A stretch of DNA of 64,000 nt from Coniferiporia sulphurascens (taxonomy: Eukaryota > Basidiomycota > Agaricomycetes > Hymenochaetales > Hymenochaetaceae), in the NCBI GenBank assembly GCA_002794785.1, contig NBBA01000001.1, positions 4,712,001-4,776,000 on the forward strand, written 5' to 3'. The notes under the pieces were generated by a model, which saw only the letters and a list, made by a program, of their open reading frames with translations, was not told the origin of the DNA and searched no databases. This document shows, piece by piece, positions 1 to 11,100 of this stretch; position 1 is the stretch's first letter, and each line of letters starts with the position of its first letter. Both the position numbers and the translations under genes were made by a program.

Positions 1-1293
1 CATCGTAGCGCACGGCGGAAACACCCGGCCTCCGCTTTTCCGTGCCGCTATGACGAGTTCAACGTTCCTACCTTCTCAATACAATTATAATGATACCGTC
101 CCAGAGGTAGTTATACCCAAAACACTATCATATATACCGAGGTGTTTACTCAATCCTATTCAGCATTTGTATTCTGAAGTCGTCCAGCAAGTCGGGTACG
201 CTTGAGCTTAAATTATATGTGCTTCTCGGCCATATAACTGACTGTCTTACTTCTAGTTGCTCGAACTCAAGCGATACATTTTCGTGCTTAGCCACCGCGG
301 ACGCGAGCATACTCGAAACTGCAAACTCCGCTATCAGTCTTGGCGGTTTCTTTGGCACGTTTTCTTTTGTCCCCGTTGTCGACGGTTCGTTTATTGTGGA
401 GCGTCCCATACAAACCATTCTAAAGGGAGAACTCAATGGAGTAAGTGCTGCGTTCTTCGGCCACGAAGATTTGTACTGACGTTATTTGGGTACAGGACGT
501 GCTCTTCTCAGTAACCAACACTTTCGAGGGCCGAATCTTCGTGGACAGCGATGCCATTTCGAACATATCGCTCTCAGATTACACTGGCCAACTTTTCCCC
601 AATTTTGGAGATTCACAAATTGAAGCTACTGTTCGGCAATATACAGGCATTGGACTTAATACTATTGTCGACCAGGCAATTGCGGTTATGGGCGAATGTA
701 AACTTTCATTTCTCGGTTATTTACTTTCTGCATTTCATGCGGTTAATTCATCTCCCTGCTCATCCCTCGTGCCATGTAGCCATATTCATCTGCCCAACTT
801 ACGCCTTGCTTAATGCGTTTGAGGGTCGCTCATTCAAGGCAAGTTGCTTCTCCACGTTGCGCCAATATGTGGGCACGACTAATATTGTTATTCAGGGTGA
901 ATTCGCTGTGCCACCTGGAAACCATGGGGGTGATGTGCCATACTATTTCCCGACCGGCGCGTGAGTGCCTAGTTTCAAGAAAATTTCCCTTCCTTTTTAT
1001 ACACGAGTACTCATACTGAATGATCCAGTACGCCAACGGTCCCGAACGCCAAGATAGCTGCCTCATTCGCAGGGTCATTCCTCAGTGTCGTTAAATCACT
1101 TGATCCCAATTTCAACCCACTATTCCCAGAAAGTATCACACCGGCTTGGGCGACGTATGCCACCGGCGACACAGAGATGCTGTTCAACGTTACAGAGTCT
1201 GGAGAAGCTGAAGTCCAAACATTCGCAACAGACATGGGGTTGCTGGAACGGTGCGAGTTTTGGAAGAGTGTTGCTACAGTCACGCCGCAGTAA
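1..1293 (+). CDS. type-B carboxylesterase/lipase, C-terminal part
   Basis: Partial gene entering from the left edge. Exons read 1-106, 164-195, 257-440, 496-697, 780-838, 896-960 and 1029-1293, stop TAA at 1291. The spliced protein starts just after the expected nucleophile region (IVAHGGNTRPPLFRAAM) and continues through an LYSEVVQQVGC stretch typical of fungal secreted carboxylesterases/lipases (alpha/beta hydrolases that cleave esters). The segment GNHGGDVPYYFPTG carries the likely catalytic His. The GxSxG serine and the signal peptide would lie upstream, outside the window. The intron at 839-895 starts with GC (AAG|GCAAGT) and ends with AG. No disabling change is visible in the part present. 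The family call is strong; substrate is unknown. Confidence 0.85.
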
Positions 1294-1423
1294 ATATATA
1301 TTTTAAGTGCTGCGTTGAACTTCGTTAAACCATTTTTGAAAACAGATCTGGCATGTTCGGACCTGACAATCGTGGTTTTGCACTGTTGATCAAAAGAAAT
1401 GTTATCATCAGGTCTACATGGTC

Positions 1424-1840
1424 TCATCTTCGCTCACCTTCGATCCCGAAAGTCTCTCTTGTGTCTATGTCCAATTCATCGTCCCCTTCCTCAGGAATTG
1501 CTTCCCTGGGATATGGTTTTATCGTGCTTAAGTTTAACGTTGTGGCCCTACTGGTTAACAGAGGCGGGTTGGATGCAGGACCACCGCTTAAATTGCACTG
1601 CAAGTTCCTTATGCTCCTTTCCGGCCTCCGATCCCGGACTTGTGCCATTTTAATCGCGAAATCATATTTGAGCCGGATGGTCTCCGTGGTCTCTAACAGC
1701 TTTCTCCGCTTTGCCAGGGCTTCGTATGCTGGAAAATACTAATTTTTGATACCGTGCTTGTGTGCGATCTCGATTTTTCGGATCACATCAATGTCGGGGA
1801 CGCGACGCTCAAGCTCAGATATGACCAGGCCTTGGACGGA
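1424..1840 (-). pseudogene. unrecognised coding fragment, possibly degenerate
   Basis: Reading minus from about 1840 there is a coding-looking stretch (SELERRVPDIDVIRKIEIAH), then a stop, then AYEALAKRRKLLETTETIRL and an acidic end (EEGDDELDIDTRETFGIEG) with TGA at 1424. The two halves can only be joined in frame by a 24-nt gap with GT-AG ends, too short for a normal intron, so this may be a decayed gene. The end is 130 bp from the convergent carboxylesterase stop. Further possible frames run up to about 2480 on the same strand, but I could not build a model. No family recognised. Confidence 0.3.
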
Positions 1841-2870
1841 TTTGAAATTTCACATTGCCCGCGAGGTCCAAAACCCCGATCCAACTGTCTGCCGACCAAG
1901 CTACTTGGACGTAAAAGAAGAAATCTTTGCGCCGCAAACTGCAAAGAGAACATTGTGTTGCTAATCTTGCAATTAACGGGATGGTACAGACACTTCAATA
2001 AATCAAGGATTACCGCGGGTAGATGAGCTCTGGGAAGTCGCGAAAAACGTTTAATTTTTTACCCCCGCGAGATAAATTGAATTTTCATCGCTGTGTCCTT
2101 CTTCGACATTTGTCAGGATCAAGAACATGATGCGGAAAACTTGGGACTCTTCCATAAAAGCGCTTAGTGGGACTCGAAGTAAGCAGTCTTCGACCTAGAT
2201 TACACATGATGATCGGTTGCCCATCCCTTTCACGACGGAAGCAACTTGAAGTAAAGCTCAGATGGTAATCAGAGAATATCAATATCTGTCGCTTCTCGCT
2301 TTCACGCTTTCACTGCTGGGAGGGGCCAAGCTCAACGCACTAGGTTCACCCATTGAGCGGTCGCTGCAGTATAGTAGTATAACTATGCGCCAAGGCTGTG
2401 CCGCCACTGCGCCGATCCGTCGACTCGTCGATCCCTGCTCGCGATCGACACAGCACCCGCTCAGGAAGACCATAGCCAAGATAATAGCTAATGTGAGGCG
2501 AGTAACTGAATGATCCGATTACCAGTATCGGTCCTCAAACAGGACATAATATATTGCCGATATCTATCTGGCTCCTGAACCCGAGAACGACAAATTTTTT
2601 TATTATGTAGTTAGCTTTATATCATCAAGGTGTGAACAAATGTTGCGCACGAGCCGGTAATGCTCGTCTGGATACCTAAGTACATCTTGTGGGGACAGGG
2701 CTATCTTATATGCTTTCCTGCTTCTCTTGTTTCATTCTTGTACTCACTCTACAGCAGACTCACACGTCTAGCGGCTGACTCGGGGAGATGATGACAAACG
2801 AGTGGTCCGTTGCGGTATCATGTGACTAGAAATCAGAATACAGTCTTCAAGAACAGCGCCCGCTGGATAC

Positions 2871-2877
2871 TATAAAG
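2871..2877 (+). promoter_or_regulatory. TATA box of cupin copy 1
   Basis: TATAAAG lies 94 bp before the cupin ATG at 2965. About 10 bp further on, TTCTCTGCTTTAAAG occurs; nearly the same TCTCTGCTTTAAA block is found upstream of cupin copy 5 and of the exon relic at 43.7 kb. This supports a shared promoter in the family. Confidence 0.5.
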
Positions 2878-2964
2878 AGGACCCTTCTCTGCTTTAAAGT
2901 CCAGTACCCCAAGCCCTAGTTCCCTTCTTAACACACTTGAAACCTGTAGTGAGAAATCCTGGAA

Positions 2965-3627
2965 ATGTCCACGGAAAGCGTCTCTTCGAGCCCCACCCTT
3001 CCTCCAGTCCGGCGTATCGTGACGGGCCACTCGTCCGAAGGCAAATCAATCGTGCTTGGGGATACGCCCGTCGAGCCACACCCATTCCGTAACGCGCCCG
3101 TGTACTTCACCGATCTCTTTTGGACAGACGAAACCCCGCCGGACATCTCTAATGACTTCAAAGATCTCGCGAAGGAACACTCGAACGACCTGTTCTGTAA
3201 GACTGGGAGTACGTTCCGCGTCGTCGAAACCCCTCCAGGGAAAGGTTCAGTGAGTTGCAATTCCGATTCCTCCGACATTCAAGCGCTGTTTAAGAGGCAC
3301 CTGCTGACTGATTGATTGCGCGGATAGCTATTTCACCGGACCGTCTCCCTCGACTACGCCATTATGATGCAGGGCTCCGTGACGCTGCTGCTTGATGACG
3401 ACAAGCGCATTCATTTGAAAGCAGGGGATGTCGTCGTCCAGCGTGGGACGATCCACGGTTGGATCAACGAGGGCACCGACTGGTCGCGCATGTACTTCGT
3501 CATGCTGCGTGAGTGTTTTCGCTTTATTCCGGGTATACCATTGAGGCTAATAAAGTCGCGGATTTTAATAGCTTCGCAAGCAGTGAAGATTGGAGATAAG
3601 GAATTCGAAGAGGAGTTCCGAAAGTAA
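2965..3627 (+). CDS. small cupin-fold protein, copy 1
   Basis: Three exons, 2965-3249, 3328-3508 and 3572-3627, give 173 residues. The N-terminal third has the block PPVRRIVTGHSSEGKS found in a bacterial and fungal family of small single-domain cupins. The cupin barrel follows, with LDYAIMMQGSVTLLLDDD and GDVVVQRGTIHGWINEG as the two core motifs. The C-terminal strand SQAVKIGDKEFEEEF is encoded by a separate 56-nt exon. The same exon lengths (285/181/56) recur in copies 2, 5 and 7. This copy has DYAIMM where the others have DYGIVM. Intron 1 holds an in-frame stop, so splicing is required. Likely a cytosolic metal-binding cupin; no enzymatic role can be read from the sequence. Confidence 0.85.
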
Positions 3628-4013
3628 ACCATCATAGTATGAAAGAGGTCAATGTGTTTACTTGGGACATGTAACACAAGAGTATGAAACTATAAGTCCA
3701 TTATAGATACTGTATATGCGTGCATTGTATGAAATAAGATTATGGATATAAAAGTCACAGAGAGACATACGGGCCAACGAGAGGAAAATAAAAGAAACTA
3801 TTTATGTAGCAAAGGAAACCAAGTACCCCACTAAGCACCAGAGGAAATATTATAAATCGCAGTATGTATGCACATGGTGCCCTTCGAGAATAAGAGACTC
3901 CGCACGTTGGCAAGTCCCAGTTTTATTTACGCCACGCATCCATTCTCCAGTCAATTGTCACTGAAAACACAAATGTGAGGAAACGGCGAAACATCAGGAG
4001 ATAAAGAAGCCGA

Positions 4014-6320
4014 CCTTTGCATTGCACAATGAGCTTATGAAAAGGTTGTCTCATGAGGCCAGACTCAAGGTCTCGACTCCGACAGCGGCGGGTGCTATGA
4101 CGCACAGACAGCGCCGCCTTCCGCGGCTTTTGCCAGCAGCCCGGACTGTCACCCCGCCTCAAGCTCAACGCTAGACGGGGCTGACTCCATCGGACTGCCA
4201 CATTATGGAAGACGGACGCTGGCCCCGGACGCGAACGAGAGCCCAGTTCATACCTCCATGCTGCCGCGGACGCACCTGGCGACAGCATGGAGGATGACGC
4301 CGGATCCAGACGTGAATGAGAGGGTGAGTCTCACTTCCGCGGCTTTTGCCAGCAGACCGGACTGTCAGCCCTCCCGAGCGCGAGGCTGGGAAGGGAGACT
4401 CCATCGGAAAGCCACATTATGGAAGTCACGCTGGTCTCGAATGTATCGTCGTCACGGCTGGCTGGGATCTAGGTCACTGAGACCCAGTAATTCATGAGCC
4501 AAGGATATCTGTGAAAGGGAGTTCATGAGGTTAGCTCCAGGCGTTATGGCGAACACACTGGACGTACGAATAGAAGGGGGCTCGTAAGAGGTAGGACAAA
4601 TCGGCGCTGCGCTGGGTTGTGTTGTGTTGTACCTGGGTGACGGGAGGGTCAGGCATTGTTAAAGGGACTAGGAAGAGAGACTTACGGGACGGATATATTT
4701 AGATGTCGCGTTGATTAAGTTGCATAGTATGGTGTTAACATCAGAGTAGCTCGGGCTTGACCGGATGAGGGCCAGATGAGAGGGGGAGGAGGATGATAGG
4801 AGCTGAGAGGGAGTGCGACGAGAGTATTGCTTTGTATGGATGGATGCTTTCAAGTGGGATGGCAGTGGTTGGAGAGTGAGAAGCTGAGGAGGGGATGAAG
4901 GAGGTGCACGCCTCTTTATCGAATCTAAGTCTCGTTTAAATCTCCGCTCGAATTCTTGATCCTCCTTCCTTTTTCCGACGCGGCTGATAGTTGCGTCGCG
5001 GACTAGAGACACGCTGGATCTTGGGTAGTTGGGAGTCCGGGTCGAGCTGGGAAAGTTGTACGTCTTGCATGTACTCATTCACCAGGCAGTCCGAGAGTGT
5101 CTGCCTGCAAGCGTTATTCTTCTTCTTCGGATCGTCACTTTGGCTGAAGTAGATGCCGTACCTAGCTAACATTAACAGCGTACAGGTCGGGGTACTCAGC
5201 CAATTCCTTTCGTTTTATTCGTAAGTGTATAGATTTTCTTTGAGTCGTTTGGCAAGTGGAACCCATACTAGCGGAGGATTGAAGATCCAGTGACCGTACT
5301 ACCTCCGTAACTCGAAGATTATATATAGGGTGGTATATGGTGCTATGGTACTACAGTATAAGTACCTGATGCATAGGGGATATCGCCCACGGTCTTCCCC
5401 TCTCCTTCCCTTTTCAATTCTGTCTTAGTTTCGCGACGGACCTGTCAGCCGCGTCAAGAAGAGGACATGAAAATCTGGGATTTGAGCGGAGATTCAAATG
5501 CAATCCGGACTGAATAAAGAGGCGAGCACCTCCTTTCCCCCTACTCAGCTTCTTACTCTCCACCACTACCATCTCACTCAACGAGCTTACACTCAGCCCA
5601 TAGCAGCACTCTCGCCACATTTCCACTCAGCCTCTATCATCCCTCCCATCCGACCCTCATCCAGTCAAGCCCGAGCTACTCTGATGTTAACACCATACTA
5701 TGCAACTTAATCAACGCGACATCTAAATATATCCGTCCCGTAAGTCTCTCTTCCTAGTCCCTTTAACAATGCCTGACCCTCCCGTCACCTAGGCACAACA
5801 CAACACAACCCAGCGCGGCGCCGATTTGTCCTACCTCTTACGAGCCTCCCTTCTATCCGTACGTCCAGTGTGTTCGCCATAACTCCTGGAGCTAATCTCA
5901 CAAACGTCCTGAAACAGATACCCTCGGCTCATAAATGGTCAGGTCTCAGTGACCTAGATCCCAGCCAGCCGTGACGACGATACATTCGAGACCAGCGTGA
6001 CTTCCATAATGTGACTTTCCGATGGAGTCTCCCTTCCCAGCACTGCGCTCAGGAGGGCTGACAGTCCGGTCTGCTGGCAAGAGCCGCGGAAGTGAGACTC
6101 ACCCTCTCATTCACGCCTGGATCCGGCGTCACTCTCCATGCTGTCTCCAGGTGCGTCCGCGACAGCATGGAGGTGTGAACTGGGCTTCTCGTTCGCGTCC
6201 GGGGGCAGCGTCCGTCTTCCATAATGTGGCAGCATCCGCCGCTGTCGGAGTCGACACTCGAATCCGGCCTCCTGAGGGAGCCATTTCATTGACCCATGTT
6301 TTCATCAAAGGTTCGTTCCA
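4014..6320. repeat. long inverted repeat element, copy A1
   Basis: Arms of about 0.9-1.0 kb (about 4014-5010 and 5430-6320) are reverse complements of each other around a roughly 0.4 kb spacer. Ends read about ACCTTTGC...GCAAAGGT-like. Each arm contains an internal near-duplicate block built on ACTCCATCGGA..GCCACATTATGGAAG. The right arm lacks about 110 bp present in the left arm. No transposase or other convincing ORF is inside; the open frames across it are by-products of the repeat. Boundaries are uncertain by about 30 bp. Two further copies lie at 14.5-16.9 and 44.7-47.1 kb, each 3' of a cupin gene. Confidence 0.85.
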
Positions 6321-6950
6321 AAACTAATGATTATCCATCACTTTCTAATAACTATTCTATTAGAACCGAATACGGATCGATATGAAGCGAGAGTTTATAT
6401 TCATGAAGGACGTTACCCGTTTTCATCTTGTTATTGTATGCGCTGCCGTGCATTAAACCCAACCGCGATATCGATAAGGTCTTATCTATCTTAGTATACT
6501 TGAACTGTGCGAGGAATGTAGGCGAGACAAATTATAACAACATATACGTATATTGCGTCATCTCACCGTTGATGTAACCAGTTATGGCGTTTTCCTATGT
6601 TAGTGGTAGTATGGCCGGACGTTTACAATCACTTATAAACTGCTAGCATTCATCAAACAATGTTTAGGATAGTCGAGGTTATCCAATGGTGAGTACGAAC
6701 ATTAATGAACTTGTTAAAACAAATCGTTGTCTACCGTTGGCATACAAGCCATATACTCTCCCCCATATAACGATATACCTACGACAAACGACCTCTCCAT
6801 AACTTGCATAAACAATTGGTTACACCATCATTCCATTTTGCATCATCCCACACTTAATACTTTCTTCGCTCACTGTATAGCAAATTTTCGCCACGAAGCC
6901 GAGTGTATTAGCGTAAGCATGAAATTTGGCGTCTATGTCAATCGAAGTTC
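6321..6950. repeat. AT-rich cassette tail, no gene
   Basis: AT-rich sequence right of LIR A1. Its first 250-300 bp match the reverse complement of 44400-44700 (left of LIR A3), sharing for example TCTATTAGAACCGAATACGG and a TATGGCGTTTTC segment. They also partly match 17040-17160 (right of LIR A2), sharing CTTAGTATACTTGAA. It is therefore part of the duplicated cassette. No protein frame was found. Confidence 0.6.
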
Positions 6951-6959
6951 TGCTAGGAC

Positions 6960-7040
6960 GGCTCAATGGTGTAGTGGTTATCACTCTTGTCTTACACACA
7001 AGTATTATGCATGACTCTTGTTAGAGTCGTTGGTGAGCCA
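6960..7040 (+). pseudogene. degenerate tRNA-Val(UAC)-like sequence
   Basis: GGCTCAA...TGAGCC can pair as an acceptor stem. A good D-arm/A-box (TGGTGTAGTGG) and a 5-bp anticodon stem around loop CTTACAC (anticodon TAC) follow. The T arm is wrong: the 6-nt loop lacks the GGTTCGA B-box, and the variable region and 3' spacing are too long (about 80 nt before the discriminator base). Best read as a decayed tRNA-Val gene or the head of a tRNA-derived element. Confidence 0.4.
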
Positions 7041-7469
7041 GCGGTGAATTATGTCCTTCATAAAGAAAAAAATGTCGAAAAGAGAACAAACAGGATGCAG
7101 GTTATGCTAGCAAGTCACTGGCAGCAGCCATTGGCCCTAGGCCCATAGCCCCCCGCGGTATGCTTGACCTGGACTTCCACAGAAACTGTCGCCGTAGTCG
7201 CCTCCACCGCCCGCAGAAGCTCATGAATATGGCCGCGTCTCGACAACACAGGATAACGAGGAAAGAAAATGTATGTAAAAAGGATGACAAAGTATGCACA
7301 GAAAAGGCAAGTTCAGGGATTGCTACGTTCGGCACTGACTAATAATTAAGGAGATACTGCACTTTTTTTTCAGGTGCATAAATCTTTTACCTAGCTAACC
7401 CTCTACTTAAAGGTATCGGGAATGATCCGATCACTATCGGTTCACAAGCGAGCCATACTCATATCTATC
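7041..7469. other. intergenic, nothing assigned
   Basis: Joins cassette 1 to the promoter of cassette 2. A short minus-strand frame ending near 7113 reads plausibly like coding sequence (HELLRAVEATTATVSVEVQV), but it has no start or partner exons that I can define. Confidence 0.3.
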
Positions 7470-7858
7470 TAGGTCCTGAGGCCCGAGAAGAATGACGAAG
7501 ATTTCAGGACCACGGTGCAGTCAGCTTCATATCATCATCCGAGTCAAAGCGTGGACAGCACGTGTGCCAATATCGCTTACCTGGATACCTAAGCACATCT
7601 TGCGGAGACAGGGACACCTTAATAAGTTTTCCTGATTCCTTTGTTTCCTGTTTACAAACCTACAGCAAACACACGCATTAGGCTACCGACTCGGGGGAGA
7701 TGGTGACAAACAAGGAGTCCGTCGCATATCATGTGACTTAGAAATCGGAATATGGTCTTCAAGGATCGGCGCCGGCCAAATACTATAAGTTATGTCCTTT
7801 TCTACCCTAAAGTCAGTATCATCCCAAGCCCCAATTCCTTCCTGAACACACTCCAGAG
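7470..7858 (+). promoter_or_regulatory. promoter of cupin copy 2, cut off by the copia insertion
   Basis: Clearly homologous to 2570-2945, the region before cupin copy 1 (shared ACCTGGATACCTAAG-type stretches, ACTCGGGGAGATG and a TATAAG box at 7784-7789). It ends in CTTCCTGAACACACTCCAGAG, where the retrotransposon begins. In copy 1 this segment runs directly into the gene; here it is 5.4 kb from its ATG at 13323. Confidence 0.75.
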
Positions 7859-8115
7859 TATTAAATAAATATAACGAATGATATAAATATAGTACGTGGT
7901 CATATGAACAACCACCTTACTAAGTAAACGATAACGCAATGATAACACCATACGATACAGGAGCTAGATAGTTATAGTAGTACTAGCCCATGGAACATGT
8001 ATATAAGGGGAGCTGGTCTCACCCTAGAAATACATTGGTTTACGCTGATAACCCACCTTGTCTGAACTTCACCACTGCACCTCATCGTCTACCACAATGT
8101 GCGTAGATTTTAAGA
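7859..8115 (+). repeat. 5' LTR of copia element
   Basis: 257 bp, starts TATTAAAT and ends TTTTAAGA; the usual TG...CA ends are absent. It holds a TATATAAGGGG box near 8000. It differs from the 3' LTR at 15 positions, all of them transitions at ancestral CpG sites. Confidence 0.95.
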
Positions 8116-8126
8116 GGTTATGAGCC
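8116..8126 (+). other. primer-binding site (half initiator tRNA)
   Basis: GGTTATGAGCC begins immediately after the 5' LTR. It is the exact complement of the initiator tRNA-Met anticodon arm (GGCTCATAACC). This is the priming mode known for Drosophila copia, which uses the 5' half of tRNA-iMet rather than the 3' CCA end. Confidence 0.7.
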
Positions 8127-8184
8127 TTGACTCTACAACTAACGAAACGATTAACGAAATTATATATCCTCGAAAAACAAAACT

Positions 8185-11100
8185 ATGTCTGACGGACAGA
8201 AACCTAACACTCGTGAGCAAACACGTTTGCAAAAATTATCAGGATTAAGAATAATTGCTAACGAACTAAAAATAATGTATACACAGTCATCTACTATCGA
8301 AGAACTCGAAGAAAAAATTCAAAAAGCTAAAGATAGCAAAAGGTTAGTTGAACTAATACTTCAATGTAACCTAAGACAAATACCTATTAACGGAACAGAA
8401 CAACAAATACAAGATCGAATAAACAGGTATGATAACTCTACCAAAGATGAAAAATTAAAAACAAAAGCTGACTATAAAATGGAACTAACGAATCACACTA
8501 AAGATCTAGGAATATCAGATCAAGGAAAATCATCCGAAATCAGATACTGAATAAGTACGTATTTGGGCATATCAGATCCAAATGAAAAAGAACAATTTAA
8601 AATTAATAACCCTTATATTAAGCCAGAAGAAGAAAGTGATAAAAAAGAAGACGACGATAAAAAAGAAGATAATGAAGAAGAAAACTCCGAAGAATCCAAA
8701 AATAACCCATCACGTGAGCCATCAGAACCATCTGATCCTGACGATTCAGATGCTAACGATACTGAGGAAGATGAACCGAGTATGGCAACTAAACTCGCGG
8801 AACTCCAGAAATTCTTCGATGGAATTGAGAAACTTGACAGGCACAGAAACTACAAACTCTGGAACTACAGAGTCCAAAGTGCAATCGAGAGTGCAGGTTA
8901 TGGTAACTTGCTCATTAACTCCCCAGGAACTGGAGAGGCTGGTATATCAAGCACTTTATATAATGGCATTATGCGCACTATGCCCAACAAAATACTGGCT
9001 TATTATCTTAATTTCTCTAAAGATATTCCAGCGCTACTCAAAGCGCTTGATGGACGATATAACGTCCAGACAACAATTACAAAGGGCTTTAACGAGGCTG
9101 CCCTTTTTGATATCAGAGGTCATGTCAGCCATTTTGATGGAACGCTCGATAACCTCAGCAATAAATACAAGGAACTCATAGCCCAAGGGGTAAAAGTTTC
9201 AGAGTTGACATACATATCGGCTATTACGAGGGCAACGCCCGAACAATATCAATACATACTCACGCAGAGTGAGTTATATATTAAAACAATTAACAAAACG
9301 AACCCAGACAAAGATGAAATTGAACTAACCCCTCAATTCCTACTAACGGCATTGAGAAACGCCTTCGAGGGGTGGCGTAAAAATCATCAGAGGACAGGAG
9401 CGGCAGCTAACCACCTGCCCAAGGACGAGCGGAACCACCCCTATTTTAGGGGCCGCGGACGCGGTAATAGCCGCAGAGTACAGCCACGAGGTCGCGGCTA
9501 TAGGGGCCGTGGCGGATATATGCAAGGACGAGGACGAGGGGGATATTCCCCTAACCAACAATCACACGTTATTAAGTGCTACAATTGTAACAAACTAGGG
9601 CACTTTAGTCGAGACTGCTGGGCGCCAAAAACGGAGTGGACGAAGGCAGCTCAGAAGAAAAAAGAGGACGTGAATGATGACAAAGGAAAAGGGAAGGAAA
9701 CGGGTGCGTCAGCGGCACTGACATCGACTGGGGCAAGTGCGGCCCAGGCTAAACATACCGCAGCAGCAGCAGCAACAAATGTCGCATCGAGCTCTCGAAT
9801 TGAACTAAGCGCCGTAATTGGCCAAGGCGAAATTGGCACCTTTATAACTGAAGTCGATGATAACGATTTCGACATGGGAGAATTCCCAATATACTCATAT
9901 AACGACTTCCTTGACAAAATAGGAAATTACGATAGCGCCATGGAAGACGTGGATGACAACAACCTAGATGTAAGCATTAACGTTATAACAACAGAAAAAT
10001 TTGCTAACAATATTTATTCCTCAATGGATATAATTGATACTGGTGCAATGATACATCTAACACCATATCTAAATCGACTACGAAATATATACAAAACCGA
10101 CACAATCACGATAACGGCCGCAAATAAAACAACGTTTATGGCAAACATAGTAGGGGATCTTAAGCTTTACATCCCCAACAGACACTCGGTAAGTGTCATA
10201 ACCTTATCAAACATATACTACAATCCTAAAATGAATATGACATTAGTCTCTCAAGGACTTCTATGTCAAGACGGCTACGAATTTATTTATAAAGAAAATG
10301 AATGCACAATAAAGTATCCTAATGGATCTTTATGTGGAAAAATTAAAAATATAAATGGATTGTATAGTATATTTAATAACAATGTACAAGCGGCTACAAA
10401 AAATGTAACGTTATTTGAACTTCACAAAAAACTCGGGCATATAAGTTATGCTTACATAAAACGATTATTAAAAGAAGATCAAATTACAAATAATAAAATA
10501 TCAAATTATGACGAAACTCAATGCACAATCTGCATAGAAGCAAATATTAAAAGAATGCAAATTCCAAAATTACATATTTCAAAATTAGCCGAAAAATTCA
10601 GCGATCATATACATATGGACATATGGGGTCCAGCATCCACACATGCTATAGGAGGATATAAATATCTTCTAACACTTGTAGACGACGCTACAAGATGGAT
10701 AAAAATGATTTTATTAAAAACAAAAGACGAGGGCTTAAATGCTTATACAACTTGGGCTACTATGCTCAATACACAATTTAATATAAAAATAAAAATATTA
10801 CAAAGTGATAATGACACAGTGTTTTTAAGTAAACAATTCACTGAATATTTAGAAAAACATGGAACGATATGAAAGCTGACTGTTCATGATACGCCACAAC
10901 AAAACAGAGTAGCAGAACGATCACATCAAACGATTTTAAATAATACACGAGTAAATCTGCTACAAGCAAAATTACCACCCAGTCTATGGGGAGAAGCTGT
11001 AAAATACAGTACTTACGTTTACAATAGAACGCCAAAGAGCGCTATTGATTTTAAAACACCATATTTTAAACGATATAACGAAAATTACAACATAGACGAT

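Noticed and set aside
4668..5078. Open frames of 60-140 codons over the LIRs (also 14387-14707, 46594-46923)
   Set aside because: They occur because the same repeat is present on both strands and in several copies; they differ between copies by frameshifts and show no codon-position conservation.
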